From Verrucomicrobiota bacterium (lineage in GTDB: Bacteria > Verrucomicrobiota > Verrucomicrobiia > Limisphaerales > UBA9464), in NCBI GenBank assembly GCA_947454705.1, contig CANGKZ010000001.1:245363-309362 (forward strand): 64,000 bases of DNA, read 5' to 3'. Positions 44,569-53,938 of this stretch are shown here, in pieces (position 1 is the stretch's first letter; every line of letters starts with the position of its first letter). Position numbers and translations under genes: made by a program. The notes beneath the pieces are model-generated. The model worked only from the letters and a program-made list of their open reading frames with translations. It was not told the DNA's origin and did not search any database.

Positions 44569-45900
44569 ATGAACCCCATCGTCCCGTCCGATTCCCCCTC
44601 CCCTGATTTCAACCGGCGCGACTTCTTCAAGGCCGGATCCATCGCGACCATGATGGCCGCCTTGGGAGGCATTCCGATCCATGCGGAGGATGCCAAGCCC
44701 GCGGCCGACGGTTCGCTGCCCGTTCCCAAGGCGGATCCGAACTACAAGGAGAAGCCCGTGGGTCCGCCGGTGAAGATCGGCGTGATTGGCCTCGGTGCGC
44801 AGGGACGCGATGTGATTGCCCAGCTCGGCCGGTTGCCGAATGCGCCGGTGGTGGCGATCTGCGACAACTACAAATCCTCGATCAAGCGCGCCTCCGAAGC
44901 CGCACCGGCTGCGAAGTCGTACGAAGACTACAAGGCGCTCCTCGCGGATCCGGATGTGAAGGGCGTGATCATCGCGACCCCCACCCACCTGCACCGCGAG
45001 ATCGCCCTCGCAGCGATGGCGGCTGGCAAGCACGTGTATCTGGAGGCGCCGATGGCCGGGAGCATTGACGATGCGCGAGCCATTGCGAAGGCAGCGTCGG
45101 CGTTGCCGGCGAAGCAGATCTTCCAGGTGGGTCACGCCTTCCGCGCCAACCCGCAGCACCATCACGTGTTCAAGTTCTTCCGCACCGGCGCGTGCGGACA
45201 CACCGCCTCGGCCAGCGCGCAGTACAACAAGAAGCAATCCTGGCGCCGAGCCTCGCCCAATCCGGACCGCGAGAAGGCACTCAACTGGCGACTCTTCCGC
45301 GAGACGTCACTCGGTCTCGCCGGCGAGATCGGCATTCATGCCATCGACACCGCGAGCTGGTACCTCGACGCGCTGCCCGTATCGATCACGGGCTTCGGCG
45401 GGATTCAGCAGTGGCAGGACGGCCGCGAGGTGGAGGACACGGTTCACGCCGTGGTTGAGTATCCCGGCGGCGTGCGACTGCATTACAGCGCCACGCTCGC
45501 GAGCGGATTCCAGGGCGAGCACCAGATCTTCCACGGCAGCGATGCCGCGATTCTGATCCGCGACAACAAGGGCTGGATGTTCAAGGAAGTGGACGCGCCC
45601 CTGCTCGGCTGGGAAGTGTACGCCCGCAAGGACGACTTCCTCTCCGACTCCGGCATCGCGCTGGTGGCCAACGCCACCAAGATCCTCGCCCAGGGCAAGA
45701 AGCCGGCCGAGGCCGCGTCGGACACCGATTCCCCGCTCAAGTACGCGCTCGAAAAGTTTGTCGAGCACGTGAACGAAGGCACCAAGCCGGACTGCGGTTG
45801 GAAGGAAGGATTCGAAGCCGCCGTGACCGCGGTGAAGGTCAACGAAGCCATCGTGAAGAATGGCAAGGTCACCCTCGAGAAGTCCGAGTTCGCGGTTTGA
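44569..45900 (+). CDS. Tat-exported Gfo/Idh/MocA protein with altered EKP motif
   Basis: A 443-residue protein. A twin-arginine signal NRRDFFKAGSIATMMAALGG covers 15-34. The NAD-binding motif GVIGLGAQGRDVI is at 71-83. At the family's catalytic EKP position the sequence reads LEAPMAG, with alanine 160 in place of lysine, whereas the homologue at 17.1 kb keeps EKP. HAIDTASWYLDALPVSITGF follows as usual. It may be an inactive or re-purposed member, or use another acid-base residue. A terminator precedes it, so it is probably transcribed separately. Confidence 0.9.
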   Translation: MNPIVPSDSPSPDFNRRDFFKAGSIATMMAALGGIPIHAEDAKPAADGSLPVPKADPNYKEKPVGPPVKIGVIGLGAQGRDVIAQLGRLPNAPVVAICDNYKSSIKRASEAAPAAKSYEDYKALLADPDVKGVIIATPTHLHREIALAAMAAGKHVYLEAPMAGSIDDARAIAKAASALPAKQIFQVGHAFRANPQHHHVFKFFRTGACGHTASASAQYNKKQSWRRASPNPDREKALNWRLFRETSLGLAGEIGIHAIDTASWYLDALPVSITGFGGIQQWQDGREVEDTVHAVVEYPGGVRLHYSATLASGFQGEHQIFHGSDAAILIRDNKGWMFKEVDAPLLGWEVYARKDDFLSDSGIALVANATKILAQGKKPAEAASDTDSPLKYALEKFVEHVNEGTKPDCGWKEGFEAAVTAVKVNEAIVKNGKVTLEKSEFAV

Positions 45901-45908
45901 ATCGGAGG

Positions 45909-46742
45909 CTATTGACCCTCGGTGGATGAAGCTCTCGCCGCGCGTGCACGACGCGCGGCGAGAATCCACGCGGTGAGGTTCCATCGGTCCGACTCGGTCG
46001 TGCTCTCCAGAAACGACGGCATCGGCGTGCCGTTCAACCCGGTGACCAGCGTTCGATAAATATCTTCGGGCCCGGGTCCGCATCGAAGCGTTGATGCCGT
46101 GAGATCGGCCGGAGGCGTAGGCTCGCCCCAATCGTTTTCCAAGTTCGGTGCAGCCATTCCGTCCCCCCGCCCCTGCGCGCCGTGGCAGGGGGCGCAGTTG
46201 ACCTGGTACACCGCCGCTCCCGATCGGGCGTGACTCTGCAGTTCCGCATCGACCTCAAACCAGTCGGGCACGGAGGGAATCGTCAGCGAATGCGACCGGT
46301 TTTCGGCGTGATCCCACTTCGATGAAAAAGTCTTCACCGTTTCGATCACCGACTCGATGTCCCGCTGGGTCAGCAGGCCCGCGAAGGAGGGCATCGAAGT
46401 GCCGGCGATTCCGTTGCGGATGGTGCGTTCGAGGTCGGCCTCGGAGGGGAGAAATCCGCTCGGGGTGGAGCGGTACTTGAACACACCGGCGGTGAAACGT
46501 CGCGGCTTGGGCTGCATCCCGCGCGCCATGTCGCCGCGTCCATCGCCATACCGCCCGTGGCAGATCACACAATTCCGTTCGTAAACATACCGTCCCTGCT
46601 GGGCGAGAACGTCGGCACGGCGGACCGGGGAATGGGTGGGAGTCCCGGCGCGAAGCATGGGACCCGAGGCGAAACCGAGACTCAGAAAGAGGAAGAAGAA
46701 AATCGCACCGCGCTGCCGCAGACTGCCGCCACCGTCACTCAA
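45909..46742 (-). CDS. Secreted diheme c-type cytochrome
   Basis: A 277-residue protein read from a TTG at 46742 that overlaps the TGA of the FeoA gene (TTGA). This start gives a good signal peptide (GAIFFFLFLSLGFASG). Two cytochrome c domains carry CVICH (about residue 57) and CAPCH (about 178), each followed by a methionine-containing GTSMPSF or GTPMPSF axial-ligand loop. It is an electron carrier of the periplasm. The partner enzyme is not visible, but linkage to an iron-transport FeoA gene and to divergent VanY is seen. Confidence 0.85.
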   Translation of the reverse strand: MSDGGGSLRQRGAIFFFLFLSLGFASGPMLRAGTPTHSPVRRADVLAQQGRYVYERNCVICHGRYGDGRGDMARGMQPKPRRFTAGVFKYRSTPSGFLPSEADLERTIRNGIAGTSMPSFAGLLTQRDIESVIETVKTFSSKWDHAENRSHSLTIPSVPDWFEVDAELQSHARSGAAVYQVNCAPCHGAQGRGDGMAAPNLENDWGEPTPPADLTASTLRCGPGPEDIYRTLVTGLNGTPMPSFLESTTESDRWNLTAWILAARRARAARASSTEGQ

Positions 46743-47032
46743 CGCACGCCGATGGGTTCGACCACGATCAGTGCAGCGATCTGTTCGCTCAGGGCGAGGC
46801 GCGCATTGCAGACCTGGCAGATGAGGCTCGCGGATTTTGAGACCAAGCGGAGCATCTGATTCTCGCCCAGACCCATTTCGCGAAGGCGTTGCGAGATGCC
46901 CGGATCGGTCTGCAACTGGCGGATGCGCACCGCCGCGCCGACGCGGACCTGACTCAACGGACAACCCTTCGAAGCCGCGCTTCCGGTGCTTGCGCAGGGG
47001 GACGATGGACATGGGGCTGCAGGACTGGACAC
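46739..47032 (-). CDS. FeoA-domain protein
   Basis: About 97 residues if the GTG at 47032 is used; the start is uncertain because the N-terminal part is low complexity. The FeoA SH3-like domain is clear: PLSQVRVGAAVRIRQLQTDP and ISQRLREMGLGENQMLRL. The stretch LICQVCNARLALSEQIAALI replaces the usual RGYRLALR segment. FeoA assists ferrous iron import by FeoB, which is absent here. The N-terminal extension is rich in cysteine (several CxxxxC spacings). It overlaps the cytochrome gene start and so is translationally coupled to it. Confidence 0.7.
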   Translation of the reverse strand: MSSPAAPCPSSPCASTGSAASKGCPLSQVRVGAAVRIRQLQTDPGISQRLREMGLGENQMLRLVSKSASLICQVCNARLALSEQIAALIVVEPIGVR

Positions 47033-47172
47033 ACAATGATCGAACGAAATCCCCTCCGACTCAACCACACGCCCGTTGGCGGGGATCGACCGGATCTTGC
47101 CCGGAGCATGAACCAATTTTGGTACCCTTCCTTGGGCTTCCTCGGCGGGCCGGGTCCGGGCAGGGTGTCCGG

Positions 47173-47721
47173 GTGACGGAACCCGGTACCTCTGTTTCCT
47201 ACGATTCACGCATCGCCGCCGAGCTGACGGCGCTGGGCATTCCCAGCGACTATGCGGTCGGGCGCGGGCTCGCGCTGCAACCCGAGGCGAAATCCCTCGT
47301 GGTCGCGCGCGTGCTGCAAAACGGGCGCGAGTTGAAGCTGGAGCCCATCACCGCAGAACGCTGGGCGACGATGCGTGAATCCGCCGAGAAGGCGGGCGTG
47401 ACGCTGTTGCTCATCTCGGGATTCCGGAGTGTGGAGGCGCAGCGCGACATCCTGCGTCGGAAGCTCGATTCGGGAACCTCGCTTGAAGAGATCCTCACCG
47501 TGAATGCTGCTCCGGGATACAGCGAGCATCACACGGGTCGTGCGGTGGACATTGGCACTCCGGGCTGCCCGCCGTTGTCGGAGGAATTCGAAACCACGGC
47601 TGCGTTTGCCTGGCTGAAGGAGCACGCCGGCCGGTTTGGGTTTCGCCTTTCCTACCCGCGCCAGAATCCCTTCGGCGTGATCTACGAACCCTGGCACTGG
47701 TTTCGTGAGTCGGGGAATTAG
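47173..47721 (+). CDS. D-alanyl-D-alanine carboxypeptidase, VanY/M15 family
   Basis: A 182-residue protein from the GTG at 47173. The zinc site has SEHHTGRAVDIGT (near 122-134) and EPWHWF at the end (174-179), as in VanY/DdcY carboxypeptidases that trim peptidoglycan stem peptides. SGFRSVEAQRDILRRKLDSG is the family substrate-binding region. No signal peptide is present in this reading, so its location is unclear. It diverges from the FeoA-cytochrome pair, and a TTTTGGTAC motif lies 47 bases upstream. Confidence 0.85.
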   Translation: MTEPGTSVSYDSRIAAELTALGIPSDYAVGRGLALQPEAKSLVVARVLQNGRELKLEPITAERWATMRESAEKAGVTLLLISGFRSVEAQRDILRRKLDSGTSLEEILTVNAAPGYSEHHTGRAVDIGTPGCPPLSEEFETTAAFAWLKEHAGRFGFRLSYPRQNPFGVIYEPWHWFRESGN

Positions 47722-47744
47722 AAGGAAGCCTGGAAGCGGCAGTT

Positions 47745-47985
47745 AAAGGGTTGAAAAGTTGAAGCGTTGAAGGGGAATCCGACGCTGTCTCGGGGGTTTT
47801 CTCATGGGTTCGGAGTCCCGTCTTCAGACGGTTCGGGGAAGCGTGTCTCGAGCAACGCAGGCGGTTGATTCCCAACCGTTCGATGGCCCCCGAGTCCAAC
47901 AGCAGAGCCGCGTAAACGCGGTACTCCAAACGTGTGAACAGAACGCCGCTTCCCCTTCAACACTTCAACTTTTCAACCCTTCAAC
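47745..47985. repeat. Inverted pair of TTGAAG/TTCAAC heptamer repeats
   Basis: 47745-47775 (GGTTGAAAAGTTGAAGCGTT core) and 47952-47985 (CACTTCAACTTTTCAACCCT) are reverse complements and could pair into a long stem. The 176-base middle carries CCGTCTTCAGACGG and CCGCGTAAACGCGG, two further small palindromes. No gene is supported in the 281-base gap. Confidence 0.8.
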
Positions 47986-48002
47986 ATCTTCCCCCTCCGC
48001 CC

Positions 48003-51000
48003 TCACGGCACCGACGGGCTGACCACCCGGAGGTAGCGCTGCGTTCCCGGTCCCAACAGCGGGACCTTGATCACCTGCGCGGCCTTCGACACCGGCACCT
48101 GCTGGACGGTCACCCACTGACCGGTGACGAGATCCTCCCGGGCCTGCACCGTGTAGCTGCGTCCCACTTCGGTGGTGAAGGCGAGGTCCGGATTCGGACC
48201 CGAGGTGACGAGAATTGGCGGCGGGAGTTCTCCCCCGGTGACATCCACCGTCACATCATCCGAGACGCCGATCGCCCCATCATTGACGGTGAGCCGGAGC
48301 AGGTAACGACCCACCGCGGAGAACGAGACGGTGGTCTGCAAATGGTCGGCCGGTGTGAAGGAAACGAGGCCGGGTCCGCTGACCACGGTCCAGCGGATGG
48401 TGGGTACTCCAGGATTCGCGGGCAGCCCGTCATCCTGGAAGGAACCCTGGAGCGACAGCGAGGCCGGCAGCACCACGGTCCGATCCGGTCCGGCATTGGG
48501 CAGCGGGGCCTGATTGACCGCGGTCACCTTGGCGTTGAGCGCCAGGTCGAAGCTGACGTCGCTCGAACTGGCGTTGGATTGATGCACCTCGACCGCCAGG
48601 GTGTTCGACCCGTTTCGCAACAGCGTGGCGTCGATGACTCGCTCAAAAAAGGTACTCTCATCCGCTCCGCCCACGGTCGCGCTGGCGAAGGTTTGGTAGG
48701 TGTAGTCGCCCTCCGGCATGTTGTCGCGCCACACTTCCTGCCCGTTGAGGAACACCACCGCGCCGTCATCCCGCACCAGCCGCACGGTCAATCCCTGAAC
48801 GCTCTTCGCGTCCGCCACGTTGAACTTCGTCCGGAAATAGGTGGTGACGTATTTGTTGCTCGCATCGGGTCCGTAGCCCACGACGGTGGCTTCATCGCCT
48901 TCGTCGGAACTGTACCCCAATTGGGCCTTTCCAGATTTCCAGGTGCTGTCGTCGAAATCAGCCGCACGCCACGCGGTGCCACCGTCCGATCCATTGTCGA
49001 GGTAACGCCACACCGAGCCCGCAGCGAGCAGGACGGCATCCCCGGCGGGTCGTGTGGTGGTGAGAATCACGTCGTCGGTGGAGCTGAGGGCCCCGTCGCT
49101 GACCGACAGCCGCAGGGTGAAGGTTCCTTGTCCGGGGACGCTGACCACGGGCTTGGCAATCGAAGAATTGCTGAACTGCACCGGAGCTCCGCTGACCTGG
49201 CTCCACGAATAGGTGAGCTGCCCGCGCGGGAGATCGTCGTCGGTGGCCGATCCACTGAGGCTGATGTTGACCGGGAAGGTAAGCGACTCCACCTGCTGGT
49301 CGGGTCCCGCGTCCACACGCGGGGCAACGTTGGCCGAGGCTTCGGTGCCCGGTGATCCCTTGCCCTTGCTGGCAATCCAGTTCGCGGGGTCATCGGACAA
49401 ACCATCGGTGGATCGGCGTTCCAAAGAAGATCCACTGCCCGCTGCGGCAAGCGGCCACGGTGCCGTGGAATCGTAGGCCACGGAATCGACCGCAAACCGC
49501 GGGACGATCGTCTCCTGGGTGCCGTCGTTCTTGGTCACCGTTTCCGGTGCGAGGGGACGCTCCAGCGTGAGGCGTTCGCCGTTGTCCTGGAGATTTCCGG
49601 TCATTGGCCCGAACACCGGCGTGGAGGCCGGGATGGAGAAGCGGGTGCGGAACGCCGCCGGATCTCCGGCAGTCACCACCGCAAATCCGCCCGCGGGCAG
49701 CGTGACACCGGTGGGGAATTCGAACCCGATGCCCTCGATGCGCCATGTGTTGGCCGGCACCGCAGAATCAAACAGGGCAACCGGCGCGGCGGAACGGTTC
49801 TGCAATTCCACGTACTCCACCTCCGAGGTCAGCGGATGATACTGAATCTCGGAGACGATCACCGCCGACGGAGCCGGGGCGGCATTGACCGCACCAAGAG
49901 TGGTACGTGATTGAAGCAGCCAGAGTTTCCGGCCGACCGAGTTGGTGACGCGCCCGAGGGAATCGCCTGCGGACAGGCCGCCGAAGGAGAGTCCATCGAC
50001 GTATCCGGTGGTGGCCCCTGCGGCGTCCGCGGAGTGGATCCAGAGTTCACCGCCGCGACCATCGAATTGAAGTTTCGTGCCGGGCTGTGCGGCGTCGAGG
50101 CTGCCGAGTTGCAGGGCGAGATACCCGTTGGCGGGAACGACCTGACCAGCCGGGATCCGGAAGCCCGCGGGGACGGTGCGGCTCGGGCTCACATACCATC
50201 CGCCCACGGGAGCAGGGATGCTGCCCGGATTGAACAGTTCGATCGCGGCCGGTGTGGTGGTGTTGCCGCGGGGCACGACTTCGTTGATCACCACGGGCTG
50301 AAGGTTGAGCGCGGGATCATCGGCACCCGGGGATCCGCCGATGACCGCACTGGCGCGCCACGAGGCCGGGTTCGCGGGATCGGCGTTGACGTTCGGCAAC
50401 ACGGGGACGAGGGAGAATCCCCCGCCATCGGCACTGGCGGGCCAGCGATCGCGCGTGCCGTAGGTGAACTCAAAAATGGGGGAACCGTCGGCATGGACGA
50501 GCGCGAGGCGTTCGCCCGATTTGCTGAGACTTCCCAGATAGGTTCCTTCGATCCGTACGCCGGGATACCGCTGCGAAAAGGCCGCCGGATTCGAAACCAG
50601 CACGACGAACTGTCCGGCCTCCAGCAGTCGTCCGCGCGGGAATTCGAATTCGATCCCGTCGGCAAAATGCACGCCGCTGAGGTCGAGCGTCTTGGAACCC
50701 ACGTTCTTCAGCTCCACGAATTCGAGGTCGTCGCCGGTGTTCGCACCTGCTGCCACGCCGTGGTACATGACCTCGGTGATGAAGAGCTCGCGATAGGTCT
50801 GCCGAATCGTGAACGGGGCCTCGACCAGTGCGCTCCACACGCCAGCGTCGAGTACGCGGGCCCGGAGGGTTTGGGTTTCTAAAATGGGAAGCGTTCCATT
50901 CTTCGCGCGCGCCGAAGGGGAAATGCCGCCACCCTGCAATCGGGGATCCGATCCATCGATGGTGTAGTAGACGGTCCCCGAGGCCGCGGTGAGCGACACG

Positions 51001-53228
51001 GTGTCGCCCGCGTTGATGGTTCCGCCGAAGGGCGAGAGGGTCGGCGCGGCGACCGTCGGATAGAGGTTCTTCGAACGGAGCTGAGTGAGGATGATTCCCG
51101 TTCGCTGCGGAAGGTAGGAGGTGAAGATGCGGTTCAGTTCAGTGATCCACTCGCGGTTGCGGGTGAGCGGAGTGGCGCGCTTGGAGTCGCCCCAGCGGGC
51201 GGACTCGGCGACCACCGGTGCGAACAGTTCATTGGTGCGGGTGCGCAGCAGGGCCGCCGCGCCGTCCGGGCTGAGCGGTCCGCCGTTGAAGCAATGGCGT
51301 TGAACGCGATCCGCCACACGCATGCGGAACTCCGCGTTGCCCCACATTTGCTGCCAGATGTACTGCGGATTGCTCTTGGTGACCGACGTGCTCCCGGAGG
51401 AGTACGGTCCGATGCGGCTTTCGTTTACATTCAGCAATGTGTGTTCGGAATCATGACACACAAAGCGGAATCCCCCGTGCGCCCCGGTGCGGTCGCGCAT
51501 GCCGAACCAGTTGTTCGGGGAGGTGTTGCCAAGGAAGTTGGAGATCGGCGCATCCAGGTTTCCGCCGTAGAGAATCACCAGCATGTAGTCGATGAGGTTG
51601 TCCACATCGATCAGGTTCTCGTAGGCCGGATTCAGCGAGCCGTCGGGATTGCGTCCCTGCACTTTGAAATACGCCGCGTCGGAACTCAGGCCCGCCTTGG
51701 CCGCATCGTACAGCCGGTTCCACGCCGCCATGTCGCCGTCGGTGGCATAGATGGTGTAGGAGTTGTCAGGCGCAACCTTGATGACGTCGTAGTCCTTCTT
51801 GTCGCCGCCCAGATACCCGGCGCCGAAGGAGGCCTCGGGACGTTCGTCGGTGTTGTACAAGCCCCAGTACTGGCCGTTGATGAAGAGGTGATAATAGTTT
51901 CCGCGCGAACCCACACCGTTCATTGCCAGCTGCGCGTCGCGGGAAAAAACGTCGCGGATAAATACGCCCCGCGAATCCCCCTCGAAGCTCCACGAATAAT
52001 TCTCAAAGGTGCGGAGATCGAACTGGTCCATCGACGACACTCCGGTGGGACCGAAGAGCGGATACTTCAATCGCGAGGCTCCATAAACATCGCGGAAGAA
52101 AAACCGGAACGCGTGCTTGGGGTTCGACGAGCTCCGGCTGTACCCCCCGCGAATGCGGATGCCGGCATCGATTTGGAAAGCGGTGCTTCCGTTGGTCTGG
52201 ATGAGTTCCAGCGAGCACGGACGCTCCCAGGCAATGGTGTCCTGGCTCGCGTTGGCGTAGATGCCAGTGGAGGCGTCGAAGAGATTCTTCAGGTCCGTGA
52301 CGATGCAAAACGACGGAATGCTGCGGAGGTCGGCCTTGATCTCGTCCTTGTAGAGCGCGTTGTTGACCACGTCGGGATCCATGCCGTAGTCCACCACATT
52401 CCCGCCCCAGCTCGTCGGCCATCCGGGAGGCGCCTTGCCATCGGCGGATTGTTTCAGGACGTCGTCGAGAAAGAGGAAGGTCTGGGTGTCCACGTTCGAC
52501 GGCTGCAGTCCATCGAGGAACGCCGCCGCCCGGAGCACGGTCGTGCCCCGGAGCGTCACCGGACCGGTGTACACAAACCCGGTGTTGACCGTCGGGGCCA
52601 CCCCGTTGGTGGTGTAGCGGATGGTCGCCCCGGGCGTGGCGCAGGTGATGGTGAGGTCGAAGGCGGCGTCGTAGAATCCGCGGTGGTGATCAAATTTGGT
52701 ATCCGCGACGAAATTGGCGACGCCTCCGGTGTTGGCCGCACCCGGGGTGGGGGTGGTGAAGAAGTAGGCCTGTCCGGAGCGGAACCCGTACGAGATGTCC
52801 ACCCGCTGCGGCGGATAGGCCGGGGCGAATTCGGTGGTGGCAGTGGTGGCATCGGGGGCGAACAGGCCCAGGTATTCGCCGTCGGACGCGAGCTGAAAGC
52901 TGGTGTGGAGCTGTGCCCCTGGCGTGACCCGGTTCTTGCCCGAGGCGAACACCGTCAAGAAGGCCCCGGGATTCAGGGAAGTGGCGGGAAACACCCATTT
53001 GGCGGGCACCGCGGGATCATCGGTGAGGGACCACCCCTTGAGATTCACCACGGTGGTGCCGGTGTTCTGGAGTTCGATCCAGTCGGAGTGCTCCCCGTCC
53101 TCATCGGTGATGCCCTTGGCATTGGAGGCGAGGAATTCCGTCAGGGTCACCTGGGCCTGGACGAGGCCGCCCCCTGCAAACAGGGCAAATCCCAGCAGGA
53201 GCATGGTGCGGAACAATCGGGGAAACAT
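48003..53228 (-). CDS. Giant secreted lamin-tail/CotH-kinase protein
   Basis: A 1741-residue protein with a signal peptide (FRTMLLLGFALFAGGGLVQA). In order: a lamin-tail domain (about 26-165, VTLTEFLASNAKGITDEDGE, SDWIELQNTG), a chitobiase/beta-hexosaminidase C-terminal-like domain (190-240, TITCATPGATIRYTTNGVAP), a CotH-kinase-like region (about 285-650, FRIDAGIRIRGGYSRSSSNP-like stretch with KHAFRFFFRDVYG), further lamin-tail repeats (EVMYHGVAAGAN..DDLEFVELKN), and PKD/cadherin-like repeats (NVAPRVDAGPDQQVESLTFP, VNQAPLPNAGPDRTVVL). It probably acts at the cell surface or in spore-coat-like phosphorylation; the exact role is unknown. It stands alone. Confidence 0.9.
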   Translation of the reverse strand: MFPRLFRTMLLLGFALFAGGGLVQAQVTLTEFLASNAKGITDEDGEHSDWIELQNTGTTVVNLKGWSLTDDPAVPAKWVFPATSLNPGAFLTVFASGKNRVTPGAQLHTSFQLASDGEYLGLFAPDATTATTEFAPAYPPQRVDISYGFRSGQAYFFTTPTPGAANTGGVANFVADTKFDHHRGFYDAAFDLTITCATPGATIRYTTNGVAPTVNTGFVYTGPVTLRGTTVLRAAAFLDGLQPSNVDTQTFLFLDDVLKQSADGKAPPGWPTSWGGNVVDYGMDPDVVNNALYKDEIKADLRSIPSFCIVTDLKNLFDASTGIYANASQDTIAWERPCSLELIQTNGSTAFQIDAGIRIRGGYSRSSSNPKHAFRFFFRDVYGASRLKYPLFGPTGVSSMDQFDLRTFENYSWSFEGDSRGVFIRDVFSRDAQLAMNGVGSRGNYYHLFINGQYWGLYNTDERPEASFGAGYLGGDKKDYDVIKVAPDNSYTIYATDGDMAAWNRLYDAAKAGLSSDAAYFKVQGRNPDGSLNPAYENLIDVDNLIDYMLVILYGGNLDAPISNFLGNTSPNNWFGMRDRTGAHGGFRFVCHDSEHTLLNVNESRIGPYSSGSTSVTKSNPQYIWQQMWGNAEFRMRVADRVQRHCFNGGPLSPDGAAALLRTRTNELFAPVVAESARWGDSKRATPLTRNREWITELNRIFTSYLPQRTGIILTQLRSKNLYPTVAAPTLSPFGGTINAGDTVSLTAASGTVYYTIDGSDPRLQGGGISPSARAKNGTLPILETQTLRARVLDAGVWSALVEAPFTIRQTYRELFITEVMYHGVAAGANTGDDLEFVELKNVGSKTLDLSGVHFADGIEFEFPRGRLLEAGQFVVLVSNPAAFSQRYPGVRIEGTYLGSLSKSGERLALVHADGSPIFEFTYGTRDRWPASADGGGFSLVPVLPNVNADPANPASWRASAVIGGSPGADDPALNLQPVVINEVVPRGNTTTPAAIELFNPGSIPAPVGGWYVSPSRTVPAGFRIPAGQVVPANGYLALQLGSLDAAQPGTKLQFDGRGGELWIHSADAAGATTGYVDGLSFGGLSAGDSLGRVTNSVGRKLWLLQSRTTLGAVNAAPAPSAVIVSEIQYHPLTSEVEYVELQNRSAAPVALFDSAVPANTWRIEGIGFEFPTGVTLPAGGFAVVTAGDPAAFRTRFSIPASTPVFGPMTGNLQDNGERLTLERPLAPETVTKNDGTQETIVPRFAVDSVAYDSTAPWPLAAAGSGSSLERRSTDGLSDDPANWIASKGKGSPGTEASANVAPRVDAGPDQQVESLTFPVNISLSGSATDDDLPRGQLTYSWSQVSGAPVQFSNSSIAKPVVSVPGQGTFTLRLSVSDGALSSTDDVILTTTRPAGDAVLLAAGSVWRYLDNGSDGGTAWRAADFDDSTWKSGKAQLGYSSDEGDEATVVGYGPDASNKYVTTYFRTKFNVADAKSVQGLTVRLVRDDGAVVFLNGQEVWRDNMPEGDYTYQTFASATVGGADESTFFERVIDATLLRNGSNTLAVEVHQSNASSSDVSFDLALNAKVTAVNQAPLPNAGPDRTVVLPASLSLQGSFQDDGLPANPGVPTIRWTVVSGPGLVSFTPADHLQTTVSFSAVGRYLLRLTVNDGAIGVSDDVTVDVTGGELPPPILVTSGPNPDLAFTTEVGRSYTVQAREDLVTGQWVTVQQVPVSKAAQVIKVPLLGPGTQRYLRVVSPSVP

Positions 53229-53287
53229 GCGGTGAAGCTAGCAAGGTTCGTTCCGATCGACAGTGAGAATCCGGGACCGGCCGCCTG

Positions 53288-53908
53288 ATGATTTCTTCCG
53301 TGCTGGACAACCGGGCCCGACCGGCCACTTTGACCGGCTCTGTGGCCGCGAAGTTTAACTTCCAGTTTACCAGCGACGACCGTCGCCGGCCGCTCCCGCA
53401 CAAATTGCTCCTGGCGCTCGGGCCCAACGAATCCGTCCGGACCATCACCCTCAAGCTCCTGGCGTACCTGCTGTTCTTCCGCGAACGTCTGCAGGTGGAG
53501 ACCGAGGTTCCCGACGATTCCATCCCTTTTGTACCAGATTTGGTCGTTCTGGGGTATGACCTGCGGCCGCAACTCTGGATCGAATGCGGCGACTGCGGCA
53601 CCGGCAAGCTGCACAAGCTCTCGGTGAAGTGCTCCGAGAGCGAGATCTGGGCCATCAAACGCACCCCGGAGGAGGCGGAGGCCCTGCTGCGCTCGATGCA
53701 GAAGGACGAACTGCGTCGCGGGCGATTCGGCATCGTGGCCTTTGATCCGGAGTTTTTCGACGAAGTGGCCGCGCTGATTGCCGAGCGGAACATCCTGCAC
53801 TGGCATCGCGGCGGATTCGGCGGCGAACCGGGCATCGAGTCCCCAACCCTGCAATTCGAGCTCAACGAGCTCTGGTTTGATGTCTCTTTCCAGTTTTGGC
53901 GGTATTGA
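53288..53908 (+). CDS. YaeQ-like PD-(D/E)XK-fold protein
   Basis: A 206-residue protein matching the YaeQ family by overall pattern: NESVRTITLKLLAYLLFF, then FVPDLVVLGYDLRPQLWIEC (D and E in the nuclease-like core) and CGTGKLHKLSVKCSESEIWA. YaeQ folds like a restriction-type nuclease, but the biological role is unclear. It is 30 bases upstream of purF, in the same direction; the pairing may be incidental. Confidence 0.7.
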   Translation: MISSVLDNRARPATLTGSVAAKFNFQFTSDDRRRPLPHKLLLALGPNESVRTITLKLLAYLLFFRERLQVETEVPDDSIPFVPDLVVLGYDLRPQLWIECGDCGTGKLHKLSVKCSESEIWAIKRTPEEAEALLRSMQKDELRRGRFGIVAFDPEFFDEVAALIAERNILHWHRGGFGGEPGIESPTLQFELNELWFDVSFQFWRY

Positions 53909-53938
53909 ACCGCAAGTTTCGGAACACCCCAGGTATTG

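Noticed and set aside
46739..47209. FeoA gene extended upstream to 47209
   Set aside because: The added 59 codons are low-complexity and have no FeoA counterpart; the GTG at 47032 is a closer fit, although the start stays uncertain.
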